A DNA stretch of 64,000 nt, taken from Rhyzopertha dominica. Lineage: Eukaryota > Arthropoda > Insecta > Coleoptera > Bostrichidae. The stretch spans positions 3,782,001-3,846,000 of the forward strand of contig QCXZ01000001.1 in the NCBI GenBank assembly GCA_025024175.1, read 5' to 3'. Made by a program: the position numbers and the translations under genes. Positions 21,726-34,686 of the stretch are shown one piece after another (the stretch's first letter is position 1; each line of letters starts with the position of its first letter). The notes under the pieces were generated by a model. The model was not told the DNA's origin, did no database searches, and saw only the letters and a program-made list of their open reading frames with translations.

Positions 21726-24625
21726 CAAATAATTAATCGGGACCGCATAGGAGCGATAGGTAAAAGTAAATACCCACGGCGGCAATAGGAATAATTCACG
21801 TAACGGATTACAAGAAGGAAGTCGAAGATATTATTGGGAAAATACGCAGGATAACGGAGAGGATAATCGGCAAATATATAGTTCAGAACCGCAGCATAGG
21901 AATAACTCGGAAGGATTAACCACGAGGGAAAAAAGCGAGAAGAAAATCTACGAAATCTCATTTCGACCCCGGAGTTAAGGGCATCTGTAGCAGGATATTT
22001 AGAATTGGAAGAAACGTAAATTTCATCTTGTTATCAAATTTTAGTGGAAACTTGTGTAAATTATTAACAGATACCGGAACAGCTGTTTCATTTATCAGAA
22101 GCATCTTGATTGAACGATGCAACGAATCGATCAGATCGAGAGGCATGAGCCATGGTATTCGAGCTTTGGGTGAAGCTCTGATTTGGATGCAGGAAATAAT
22201 AAAGCAGTTTGTTAGCGTCAGTCAAAATTGTAGTTTGTGAGGATGAATTACCGCCACAGTGTGATGGAATCTTGGGTACAGATTGCTTAGGAGAGAACTT
22301 AATAAAGATTTATTTTAGAAAAAATGTTTTGGAGGTATGGGCTAATGAAATATCTACGCTAATGATGGGCAAAGGTTTTAGTGATGTTACATACACAAGG
22401 AGTGATAATAATGGGGTACAAAGCGACACAGCGCGCAGATACGATAATACAATGGACGATGGGAGGTTTAAAAGCGTTTTACAAAGAAATGATGAGGTAG
22501 TTAGCGATAGTAAGGAAATTATGCTAACGATATCAGTAGTTATGATAAGATTAAATGCTTTGCGAGAAAGGAGGACGTAGCAGTTGGCGAAAGTGATAGT
22601 ATACGAGGGGAAGTCAGAAGTTATCGTGAACTTTTAAATCAAGGAACTCCGGTACGGCGTTTTAATAATGGACTCCCGGAGCTCGTGAAGGATGTTCAGG
22701 TTTCCAAAACTCAGAACCGTATTACATTAGATTTTATGAACAATTGTGATGAAGCTGAAGTTAATGATTTATGTTCGGCGAATACGGAATCAGTCAAGGA
22801 AAGGCGATCCGCGCATTTAGAGAAAAGCTTTCGCTGCTAATGGGAAGCTAATGCGTTTAAAATTCAGGCTCGCAATTTTCTTAACGTTAATAAGGCAAGG
22901 AAGCCTAGTTATCATGATGAAACAGAAGTGTGCCAAGAACAGGCGAACAAACCACTTACGAAAGAATTCTCGAAGGCTACAGGAGGATCGGAATTCCGAG
23001 GTGCAGGACAGTACTGCTCTAAAATATGCGGGGCCGAATAGGAAAAATATGATAGTTGATTACGATAAAATAGAATTATGTGGTGTTATTGAAGACATCA
23101 ATGAGGATATCGAGATATGTGAAGAAATTGTGGGTAATAACGAGATCATAGGTGTTGCGGATCACAGCGGTGATGAAATACGTGTTCATGAAGTGAACAA
23201 TAACGGTTCTATTAATAGAAATATTAATAGAAACGTCGGTGGTTGTGCTTGGGAAGGAGACAATTTATGGGGTAATAAATCACGTAACGTGAATAGTATT
23301 GAAGTCGATATACAAGGATCGAATTGCGGAGGAATGAGTGAAGACGGAGGGTATGCCTTAGATGAAACAGACTGGTCTAGTAGAGTTGGTAGACTGAAAC
23401 CGAGTGTTAAGAACAAGAATACGGAGGGTGATCAAAAAGGCTACTTCAAACTTATTGACAACGCGAAGCGGAATTAAAGAAAATTGAATTACTCCAAGCG
23501 GAGAAGGTTAAAGCATGGGAAGAACGAAAACCTGTGCACAAGGAGAAAATCAAGAAATAAACGTTTTGTTCACTGAGGACCTGGAGGTATCAGCGAAATG
23601 GGAAGCTACGTATTTTGGGAAATTAGCTGAAGTTTCAGAGGGCCAAGAAATTATAAAGGAACCATATAAAGTGAAAATAGACGGAGTAATAATGGCAGCT
23701 ATAGAGTAATTACGGACGAAGTCGAAAAGTGTTTAATACGAATTTTGAATTTGAATTCGTTTCTGATAACTTCAAAGGAGAACTGAAATTTAGGAGTAGC
23801 GTCGGCTAATGTAGTCAGTGGGGAAGACACCAATACTGTTAACGTATTGGATATTTTTACGGAAGAACGGGAAGATAATTCTTTTGAATTGGAGCGTTTC
23901 AATAATTACGCACAAAATTTGCTTTTAGAGTTTCTGGACCGATATTGAGATTTGTTTTGTAAAGAAAACTAAATGTTAACAAGTACAAATATGGGCAGGC
24001 ATAGAATTATTACAGAGATAGTATCTTCGATTTGGAAGCGCCCATACAGGATACCGTTTCATCAAAGAGAAATAGTACGAAAAAAATTGATAGATTACTA
24101 CTAAAAGACGGCTTCCGATACGGGTATGCCTATTCATGTTAGAGTCCCATCAGCCTGGGAACTCCAAGCAGCAGCAGCTCCAGCCCATCAACTGGGGCAA
24201 CTAGTTCCCGAGCCAGGAGAAGAAAGGGAACCTGTTGCAGCCTCAGTAGCAGAGGACCGTCCTCTACCTTGGCGATCGACGAGGATCTAGCGTCCACCAA
24301 ATCGACTGGACCTCTAGCACATCAAATACGGTACTGTTCTTTAGACGGTAAGTTTCAAAACTGTTCATTGTAGTTGATACACGCGTATCGGGCGGATATA
24401 AATATTAGCAGCGAATATTCCTTTTACTAAAACTTAGTTACGGCGGGACTAATGTCAATTTGTGGACTTATAGTAGCGCTAGCTACGTACGCGTCGTGAC
24501 CAATTGCGTGTGATTGTGGCGGACAAAAAAACCAATATTTTGGTAATTTCTATTAATGGTGTTACTCCATGCACACCTCCACGGACAAACTACTTAGACG
24601 AACCCATCCAAGTACGAGCATTGCA
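21725..24625 (+). pseudogene. Deleted Ty3/gypsy retroelement with env trace, left arm
   Basis: Order on the plus strand: a gag nucleocapsid-like remnant (NRDRI at 21739); an aspartic protease with the catalytic DTG (LLTDTGTAVSFI, about 22056-22092) and a later ILGTD (about 22269); a long spacer including the open frame 22851-23477; the N-terminal edge of reverse transcriptase (HRIITE, then RPYRIPFHQRE, about 24000-24070); then directly the region after integrase ending in an arginine-rich RRSTRI-like tail (about 24120-24310); then the start of an env-like frame (about 24450-24620). The polymerase, RNase H and integrase cores are deleted, and several frameshifts and stops break what remains. 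An inverted copy with the same structure is at 36240-38930. The env fragment is short and joined to a LINE. Confidence 0.8.
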
Positions 24626-27600
24626 CCCTTGGACGTCGGCAGGGCTTTGAAGCTACTGCAGCAGCATCATCTTGGGCCTCTTGTGGGTACTAGTTTATTT
24701 TTCATCTTAATCTCCCAGATTACGAATGAGGGGGTTTTATTAGGCGTCCGCTTTGTGGAATGCCTTGGCTGCTGCTTCTCAGATAAATTCCTAGATCGTA
24801 GGAACTTCGAGATCTCTGTCTATCCGATAATTCTGACGAACTAGGGAGCATCCACGACCATTCGTAGAACCTTGTTCTCGATAACCTGGAGACGTTTGAT
24901 GTGTTTAGCTGATGCTTAACTCCATGTAGCAGATCCGTACGTCATCATCGGCCGCAGTATCGTCTTTTGGATCGAGAGGTCGTTGTCGCTGCTCAACTTG
25001 CTATTTCGGCTGGTCAGCGCGGCCGTCGTCTAGTTGGTTCGGTCGTCGATGTGCGGTTTCCACAGCAACTTCGTGTGGATGGCGATACCCCGGTACTTGG
25101 TTTCTTGTTTCCACGGGATAACGCGATCTAAGATGTGTTTCGATCGGGCTGCTTCCTCCTTTTGCTCAGAAATAATGCATAGCTCTTTTCGGCGTTGACT
25201 CCTATTCTCCATCGGAAGAACCGGTCTTCTAGATCATCGGCGGCATTCTGAATACGTCTAGTCATCAGACGTGGATCAACTGATATGGTAAAGATAGCGG
25301 TGTCATCTCCGTAGATAGCGAGTTCTGTTGCTTCCTTCTTCAGGATGTCCCTCGTGAATACGGTGAACAGCAGCGGCGATAACGTCGAGCCCTGCGGAAT
25401 CCCTCATGTGGCGGTGCGCACCGAGGACCTTTTGTCGCCGAGCTTCACACAGAAGTCTGTCCCTCAGGAAGTGCGAGTCCGGTTGGCATGTCGGCATGTG
25501 ATATCTCGAGTATCAATCCCTCATGTTATACCTTGTCGAGCGCTTTCGACATCTCCACAAAGACAGCTCCGACTGACGCCTTAACGTTGAAGCTCTCGGT
25601 GGCGTACTCGACGGGCCTGAGCACCTAGTGCGTGGTTGAATGACCCGCCTTGAACCCGATGTGCTCGTTCGTAATAACGTTCTCCTCCTCGACGGCGGCA
25701 GACCGACGATCCCAGATGGTCTATTCGGATATCTTCCCCAGGGTCGGTAGCAGGCTGGTGGGGCGTTAGTTTGTGCAAACTGATCGCTCTGTCTCGGCTT
25801 TGTAATTATCGCGACGTTGGCAATTTTCCAGGTAGATGGAAGTTATCCTCCGGAGTGTACACCAAGCCGTTCTCGCCCTGTAGCGGGCCTGTTCCACAGG
25901 ATTTTCGTCATCCTCCAGAGGTCGCTTAAGTTTTCGTCCAGTTGGCGAATCTTGGCTTCCCAACGTTCGCTTCTGTGATGTGAGACGACCTCTTTCACCT
26001 GTGCTTGCAGTTTATTGTACTGCCGGCGATCTTCGGGGTCCCACGTGCGTTGCCTTCGCTTTCTTTCCCTGTTCTTTTCTCGGATGAGTGTTTTCACGTC
26101 ATCCGGTACAGGGAACTCTCTCTGCGGTTCACGTTTGGTGTGGGTGGCGCGTTCCAGTGGGGCTNGAGNGGTGGCGGCAAGATCGGNTACGGCCTGTTCG
26201 AGTAGACGGACGGAGCGTATCGTGCCGTACCCGGGCAGGTGGGTCTGCAGGTGTTCGGAGAAGGAGGGCCACCAAGTCAGATCTCCGGTGACGACGACCC
26301 TCCCTTCGACGTCCAGTATCGCCTCCAAGTCTTCTTCTAACATCGGTCGGTTTGCAGGATTGTAGACTGATATCAGTCTGATTTAGCCTGCATTTGCCAC
26401 ATCGATCTCGATAGCAGTAGCCTCCAGGGGCTGCATCGGATTAACGTTGACAGCACGGTGCTTGAGGCCTCTGTTGACTTAGATTGCGGTGCGACCTCCG
26501 GGACGATTCAGATGGTCGGTGTGGTGGAGGACTTATTTCACAATGCTCTGGCTGTCGCATGGTCTCAGATGTGTCTCATTGACCAATGCTACATCGACTC
26601 CATCTCGTGTCATGGATTCCTGGAACTCGAATCGTTGACGTTTGATCCCGTTTTCATTCCAATAGGACGGTGCTTGAATCTCTAAACATTTTTTTTAATA
26701 GGTTGGCGATATCTTGAGAGCTAGATATGACGGCAATAGCTCAGGCGTACGATACGCCGGGTCTCACTGCGGGAGCGACGATCGGAGCTTCTGCCGGTCT
26801 TGGTGGGCCGTAACGGAAGTCGGCTTCGGTGCCGACTCGGAGAGTTGTGGTAACCTCGGGCATCCCCTGTAGCTAGCGGGATGTGAACCTCCACGGCTAC
26901 ATCGACTCCATGTCGTGTCATGGATTCCTGGAACTCGAATCGTTGACGCNTGATCCCGTTTTCATTCCAATATGCATTCTGCAGGGAGGACGGTGCGTGA
27001 ATCTCTAGGCATTTCTTTCTTGTTGAACAGGTTGGCGACTTCCTCTTTGGGCCGCTGTAGCATTTCACCTCGGCGCGCCAGCATCTCTGGGAATGGTGAT
27101 ATATCTGGCAGCGAAAACACTATCCGACGGATCCCTTCTTGTTCGGCGACTCTAATTGGATGGTGAGGTCACAACAGGTCCTTATGCCGACGATGTCCTT
27201 AGTCTTCGGCGCGCGTCTTACATTGACAAAGACGAGATGCACCTTGCTTCCGTCCTTCTTCTTCATTCGACAAGCTCCCTCCACGTCGTGGTGTCGTAAC
27301 GATTTCTCCACCTCGTATTCGGTGATGCGAGGTCGACAGGCCTTTTAATGACCACTTTCGGGCACTTCTCCTCCTGGAGGGCGTAGGTATGATATGGCAA
27401 AGCCATGTCATCCAGCATCTTCGTGATGCCACGGTGCGACTCGGGGGTGTCGGACCGGATCTGAATGCCAGCAGACATTGTCTTAGCTTTAGTAAAAGCC
27501 AGACGTTTCTCTGACATCCGGGCGGCTACAGCTACGGCTGTCACAGCCTATTTCGCCATATGCCAGCTGGCTCTGGCAGACGATGTTTGATCGTCCTCAT
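24625..27600 (-). pseudogene. Jockey-clade LINE, left arm, rearranged and frameshifted
   Basis: Read on the minus strand from 27544. ORF1 shows the Jockey gag region (LPYHTYALQEEKCPKVVIKR) and the following NVRRAPKTKDIVGIRTCCDL, the type of sequence preceding CCHC knuckles. ORF2 has the endonuclease start (FEFQESMTRHGVDVA, LVNETHLRP, RPGG), a spacer (26343-25843), broken RT remains, the KYRGIAIHTKLLWKPHID element typical of Jockey polymerases, and the conserved C-terminus toward 24640. The endonuclease start is present twice (about 26580-26720 and 26880-27040), an internal duplication of about 300 bp offset. Many stops and shifts exclude activity. It abuts the env fragment at about 24625. Confidence 0.8.
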
Positions 27601-27756
27601 GCAGAAGGCCAGCTGGACTTAGGCGTGATCTCGTTATATACTAAAATCTATTAAATACTATGTAAGTAAAGTATCGTCTGTCCACAGCATATGCTAACAA
27701 TGATTATTATGTATAACCACATTATGTGTAAAATGTTAATATAGGATTAATATTTA

Positions 27757-30700
27757 CAATGAATGTTCGGAGTAGCTTTAACATATAAAGAAATTGCTTA
27801 CATACTTTTTAGATGCCTTGAGTCCTCAAAACATAGTTTGTTGTATGTATTCAATAAAGTAAAAGGTCCTTTACGCTCAAACATAATTTGTTGTGTTTTA
27901 AACACTCAACTTGTGTGGAACTACTCCAACAGCATGAAATAAAAAGAATATTAATATTCTTTCTGCACTGGGGCGGTTGGTAGGCAAAATGAATGTTCGG
28001 AGTAGCTGTAACACATAAAGAAATTGCTTATAAATTATTAATACGCTTTGAGGTCTCAAAACTTTCTTTGTCGTGTGTATTCAATGAAGTAAAAAGTCCT
28101 TTACTCTCGAACATAATTTGTTGTGTTTTAAACACTTCAACTTGTGTGGAACTACTCCAACAGTATGAAATAAAAAGAATATTAATATTCTTTCTGCAAT
28201 GGGGCGGTTGGTAGGCAAAATGAATGTTCGGAGTAGCTGTAACACATAAAGAAATTGCTTATAAATTATTAATACGCTTTGAGGTCTCAAAACTTTCTTT
28301 GTCGTGTGTATTCAATGAAGTAAAAGTCCTTTACTCTCGAACATAATTTGTTGTATTTTAAATACTTCAACTTGTGTGGAACTACTCCAACAGCATGAAA
28401 TAAAAAGAATATTAATATTCTTTCTGCAATGGGGCGGTTGGTAGGCAAAATGAATGTTCGGAGTAGCTGTAACACATAAAGAAATTGCTTATAAATTATT
28501 AATACGCTTTGAGGTCTCAAAACTTTCTTTGTCGTGTGTATTCAATGAAGTAAAAAGTCCTTTACTCTCGAACATAATTTGTTGTATTTTAAATACTTCA
28601 ACTTGTGTGGAACTACTCCAACACCATGAAATAAAAAGAATATTAATATTCTTTCTGCAATGGGGCGGTTGGTAGGCAAAATGAATGTTCGGAGTAGCTG
28701 TAACACATAAAGAAATTGCTTATAAATTATTAATACGCTTTGAAGTCTCAAAACTTTCTTTGTCGTGTGTATTCAATGAAGTAAAAAGTCCTTTACTCTC
28801 GAACATAATTTGTTGTGTTTTAAACACTTCAACTTGTGTGGAACTACTCCTACAGCATGAAATAAAAATAATATTAATATTCTTTCTGCAATGGGGCGGT
28901 TGGGAGGCAAAAGGAATGTTCGGAGGAGCTGTAACACATAAAGAAATTGCTTATAAATTATTAATACGCTTTGAGGTCTCAAAACTTTCTTTGTCGTGTG
29001 TATTCAATGAAGTAAAAAGTCCTTTACTCTCGAACATAATTTGTTGTATTTTAAACACTTCAACTTGTGTGGAACTACTCCAACAGCATGAAATAAAAAG
29101 AATATTAATATTCTTTCTGCAATGGGGCGGTTGGTAGGCAAAATGATTGTTCGGAGTAGCTGTAACACATAAAGAAATTGCTTATAAATTATTAATACGC
29201 TTTGAGGTCTCAAAACATTCTTTGTCGTGTGTATTCATGAAGTAAAAAGTCCTTTACTCTCGAACATAATTTGTTGTGTTTTAAACACTTCAACTTGTGT
29301 GGAACTACTCCAACAGCATGAAATAAAAAGAATATTAATATTCTTTCTGCAATGGGGCGGTTGGTAGGCAAAATGATTGTTCGGAGTAGCTGTAACACAT
29401 AAAGAAATTGCTTATAAATTATTAATACGCTTTGAGGTCTCAAAACATTCTTTGTCGTGTGTATTCAATGAAGTAAAAAGTCTTTACTCTCGAACATAAT
29501 TTGTTGTATTTTAAACACTTCAACTTGTGTGGAACTACTCCAACAGCATGAAATAAAAAGAATATTAATATTCTTTCTGCAATGGGGCGGTTGGTAGGCA
29601 AAATGATTGTTCGGAGTAGCTGTAACACATAAAGAAATTGCTTATAAATTATTAATACGCTTTGAGGTCTCAAAACTTTCTTTGTCGTGTGTATTCAATG
29701 AAGTAAAAAGTCCTTTACTCTCGAACATAATTTGTTGTGTTTTAAACACTTCAACTTGTGTGGAACTACTCCAACAGCATGAAATAAAAAGAATATTAAT
29801 ATTCTTTCTGCAATGTGGCGGTTGGTAGGCAAAATGATTGTTCGGAGTAGCTGTAACACATAAAGAAGTTGCTTATATAAATTATTAATACGCTTTGAGG
29901 TCTCAAAACTTTCTTTGTCGTGTGTATTCAATGAAGTAAAAAGTCCTTTACTCTCGAACATGATTTGTTGTGTTTTAAACACTTCAACTTGTGTGGAACT
30001 ACTCCAACAGCATGAAATAAAAAGAATATTAATATTCTTTCTGCAATGGGGCGGTTGGTAGGCAAAATGATTGTTCGGAGTAGCTGTAACACATAAAGAA
30101 ATTGCTTATAAATTATTAATACGCTTTGAGGTCTCAAAACATTCTTTGTCGTGTGTATTCATGAAGTAAAAAGTCCTTTACTCTCGAACATAATTTGTTG
30201 TGTTTTAAACACTTCAACTTGTGTGGAACTACTCCAACAGCATGAAATAAAAAGAATATTAATATTCTTTCTGCAATGGGGCGGTTGGTAGGCAAAATGA
30301 TTGTTCGGAGTAGCTGTAACACATAAAGAAATTGCTTATAAATTATTAATACGCTTTGAGGTCTCAAAACTTTCTTTGTCGTGTGTATTCAATGAAGTAA
30401 AAAGTACTTTACTCTCGAACATAATTTGTTGTGTTTTAAACACTTCAACTTGTGTGGAACTACTCCAACAGCATGAAATAAAAAGAATATTAATATTCTT
30501 TCTGCAATGGGGCGGTTGGTAGGCAAAATGATTGTTCGGAGTAGCTGTAACACATAAAGAAATTGCTTATAAATTATTAATACGCTTTGAGGTCTCAAAA
30601 CATTCTTTGTCGTGTGTATTCAATGAAGTAAAAAGTCCTTTACTCTCGAACATAATTTGTTGTGTTTTAAACACTTCAACTTGTGTGGAACTACTCCAAC

Positions 30701-33700
30701 AGCATGAAATAAAAAGAATATTAATATTCTTTCTGCAATGGGGCGGTTGGTAGGCAAAATGATTGTTCGGAGTAGCTGTAACACATAAAGAAATTGCTTA
30801 TAAATTATTAATACGCTTTGAGGTCTCAAAACTTCTTTGTCGTGTGTATTCAATGAAGTAAAAAGTCCTTTACTCTCGAACATAATTTGTTGTGTTTTAA
30901 ACACTTCAACTTGTGTGGAACTACTCCAACAGCATGAAATAAAAAGAATATTAATATTCTTTCTGCAATGGGGCGGTTGGTAGGCAAAATGATTGTTCGG
31001 AGTAGCTGTAACACATAAAGAAATTGCTTATAAATTATTAATACGCTTTGAGGTCTCAAAACTTTCTTTGTCGTGTGTATTCAATGAAGTAAAAAGTCCT
31101 TTACTCTCGAACATAATTTGTTGTGTTTTAAACACTTCAACTTGTGTGGAACTACTCCAACAGCATGAAATAAAAAGAATATTAATATTCTTTCTGCAAT
31201 GGGGCGGTTGGTAGGCAAAATGATTGTTCGGAGTAGCTGTAACACATAAAGAAATTGCTTATAAATTATTAATACGCTTTGAGGTCTCAAAACTTTCTTT
31301 GTCGTGTGTATTCAATGAAGTAAAAAGTCCTTTACTCTCGAACATAATTTGTTGTGTTTTAAACACTTCAACTTGTGTGGAACTACTCCAACAGCATGAA
31401 ATAAAAAGAATATTAATATTCTTTCTGCAATGGGGCGGTTGGTAGGCAAAATGATTGTTCGGAGTAGCTGTAACACATAAAGAAATTGCTTATAAATTAT
31501 TAATACGCTTTGAGGTCTCAAAACATTCTTTGTCGTGTGTATTCAATGAAGTAAAAAGTCCTTTACTCTCGAACATAATTTGTTGTGTTTTAAACACTTC
31601 AACTTGTGTGGAACTACTCCAACAGCATGAAATAAAAAGAATATTAATATTCTTTCTGCAATGGGGCGGTTGGTAGGCAAAATGATTGTTCGGAGTAGCT
31701 GTAACACATAAAGAAATTGCTTATAAATTATTAATACGCTTTGAGGTCTCAAAACTTTCTTTGTCGTGTGTATTCAATGAAGTAAAAAGTCCTTTACTCT
31801 CGAACATAATTTGTTGTGTTTTAAACACTTCAACTTGTGTGGAACTACTCCAACAGCATGAAATAAAAAGAATATTAATATTCTTTCTGCAATGGGGCGG
31901 TTGGTAGGCAAAATGATTGTTCGGAGTAGCTGTAACACATAAAGAAATTGCTTATAAATTATTAATACGCTTTGAGGTCTCAAAACATTCTTTGTCGTGT
32001 GTATTCAATGAAGTAAAAAGTCCTTTACTCTCGAACATAATTTGTTGTGTTTTAAACACTTCAACTTGTGTGGAACTACTCCAACAGCATGAAATAAAAA
32101 GAATATTAATATTCTTTCTGCAATGGGGCGGTTGGTAGGCAAAATGATTGTTCGGAGTAGCTGTAACACATAAAGAAATTGCTTATAAATTATTAATACG
32201 CTTTGAGGTCTCAAAACATTCTTTGTCGTGTGTATTCAATGAAGTAAAAAGTCCTTTACTCTCGAACATAATTTGTTGTGTTTTAAACACTTCAACTTGT
32301 GTGGAACTACTCCAACAGCATGAAATAAAAAGAATATTAATATTCTTTCTGCAATGGGGCGGTTGGTAGGCAAAATGATTGTTCGGAGTAGCTGTAACAC
32401 ATAAAGAAATTGCTTATAAATTATTAATACGCTTTGAGGTCTCAAAACTTTCTTTGTCGTGTGTATTCAATGAAGTAAAAAGTCCTTTACTCTCGAACAT
32501 AATTTGTTGTGTTTTAAACACTTCAACTTGTGTGGAACTACTCCAACAGCATGAAATAAAAAGAATATTAATATTCTTTCTGCAATGGGGCGGTTGGTAG
32601 GCAAAATGATTGTTCGGAGTAGCTGTAACACATAAAGAAATTGCTTATAAATTATTAATACGCTTTGAGGTCTCAAAACATTCTTTGTCGTGTGTATTCA
32701 ATGAAGTAAAAAGTCCTTTACTCTCGAACATAATTTGTTGTGTTTTAAACACTTCAACTTGTGTGGAACTACTCCAACAGCATGAAATAAAAAGAATATT
32801 AATATTCTTTCTGCAATGGGGCGGTTGGTAGGCAAAATGATTGTTCGGAGTAGCTGTAACACATAAAGAAATTGCTTATAAATTATTAATACGCTTTGAG
32901 GTCTCAAAACTTTCTTTGTCGTGTGTATTCAATGAAGTAAAAAGTCCTTTACTCTCGAACATAATTTGTTGTGTTTTAAACACTTCAACTTGTGTGGAAC
33001 TACTCCAACAGCATGAAATAAAAGAATATTAATATTCTTTCTGCAATGGGGCGGTTGGTAGGCAAAATGATTGTTCGGAGTAGCTGTAACACATAAAGAA
33101 ATTGCTTATAAATTATTAATACGCTTTGAGGTCTCAAAACATTCTTTGTCGTGTGTATTCAATGAAGTAAAAAGTCCTTTACTCTCGAACATAATTTGTT
33201 GTGTTTTAAACACTTCAACTTGTGTGGAACTACTCCAACAGCATGAAATAGAAAGAATATTAATATTCTTTCTGCAATGGGGCGGTTGGTAGGCAAAATG
33301 ATTGTTCGGAGTAGCTGTAACACATAAAGAAATTGCTTATAAATTATTAATACGCTTTGAGGTCTCAAAACTTTCTTTGTCGTGTGTATTCAATGAAGTA
33401 AAAAGTCCTTTACTCTCGAACATAATTTGTTGTGTTTTAAACACTTCAACTTGTGTGGAACTACTCCAACAGCATGAAATAAAAAGAATATTAATATTCT
33501 TTCTGCAATGGGGCGGTTGGTAGGCAAAATGAATGTTCGGAGTAGCTGTAACACATAAAGAAATTGCTTATAAATTATTAATACGCTTTGAGGTCTCAAA
33601 ACTTCTTTGTCGTGTGTATTCAATGAAGTAAAAAGTCCTTTACTCTCGAACATAATTTGTTGTGTTTTAAACACTTCAACTTGTGTGGAACTACTCCAAC

Positions 33701-34586
33701 AGCATGAAATAAAAAGAATATTAATATTCTTTCTGCAATGGGGCGGTTGGTAGGCAAAATGATTGTTCGGAGTAGCTGTAACACATAAAGAAATTGCTTA
33801 TAAATTATTAATACGCTTTGAGGTCTCAAAACTTTCTTTGTCGTGTGTATTCAATGAAGTAAAAAGTCCTTTACTCTCGAACATAATTTGTTGTGTTTTA
33901 AACACTTCAACTTGTGTGGAACTACTCCAACAGCATGAAATAAAAGAATATTAATATTCTTTCTGCAATGGGGCGGTTGGTAGGCAAAATGATTGTTCGG
34001 AGTAGCTGTAACACATAAAGAAATTGCTTATAAATTATTAATACGCTTTGAGGTCTCAAAACTTTCTTTGTCGTGTGTATTCAATGAAGTAAAAAGTCCT
34101 TTACTCTCGAACATAATTTGTTGTGTTTTAAACACTTCAACTTGTGTGGAACTACTCCAACAGCATGAAATAAAAAGAATATTAATATTCTTTCTGCAAT
34201 GGGGCGGTTGGTAGGCAAAATGATTGTTCGGAGTAGCTGTACACATAAAGAAATTGCTTATAAATTATTAATACGCTTTGAGGTCTCAAAACTTCTTTGT
34301 CGTGTGTATTCAATGAAGTAAAAGTCTTTACTCTCGAACATAATTTGTTTGTGTTTTAACACTTCAACTTGTGTGGAACTACTCCAACAGCATGAAATAA
34401 AAAATATTAATATTCTTTTCTGCAATGGGGCGGTTGGTAAGGCAAAATGATTGTTCGGAGTAGCTGTAACACATAAAGAAATTGCTTATAAATTAATTAA
34501 TACGCTTTGAGGTCTCAAAACATTTCTTTGTCGTGTGTATTCAATGAAGTAAAAAGTCTTTACTCTCATAATTTGTTGTGTTTTAA
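27757..34586 (+). repeat. 231 bp satellite array (about 30 copies, ends at an assembly gap)
   Basis: The unit recurs every 231 bases with very high identity. Each copy contains GTTCGGAGTAGCTGTAACAC, the near-palindrome GTGTTTTAAACAC and a perfect 20 bp palindrome AAAGAATATTAATATTCTTT. Copies at the left edge (27757-27990) are more diverged; the centre is nearly uniform. An A/T variant in CAAAAC[A/T]TTCTTTG marks sub-families. The last three copies (34220-34586) have many single-base indels. True array length is unknown because the right edge is the gap. Confidence 0.95.
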
Positions 34587-34686
34587 NNNNNNNNNNNNNN
34601 NNNNNNNNNNNNNNNNNNNNNNNNNNNNNNNNNNNNNNNNNNNNNNNNNNNNNNNNNNNNNNNNNNNNNNNNNNNNNNNNNNNNNN
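34587..34686. other. Assembly gap of exactly 100 N
   Basis: One hundred consecutive N bases, the conventional size for a gap of unknown length. It separates the 231 bp array from the right LINE arm, so the distance and the relative orientation of the two sides depend on scaffolding. Confidence 0.98.

Noticed and set aside
22851..23477. 208-codon frame as an independent host gene
   Set aside because: It lies between the protease and RT-edge parts of the degraded Ty3/gypsy element and is broken into pieces in the inverted copy.
25345..27348. Plus-strand frames between 25345 and 27348
   Set aside because: They are antisense shadows of the minus-strand Jockey LINE, whose gag, endonuclease and polymerase motifs are recognisable.
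28685..34214. Repeated 63-95 codon frames on both strands of the 231 bp array as genes
   Set aside because: 231 is divisible by three, so one chance-open frame repeats in every unit on both strands. Plus frames start at TTG in most copies, the minus frames overlap them fully, and no family motif is present.
27757..34586. CRISPR array
   Set aside because: Repeats are 231 bp, contiguous and without unique spacers, in eukaryotic DNA. It is an ordinary tandem satellite. The same holds for the 223 and 245 bp arrays.
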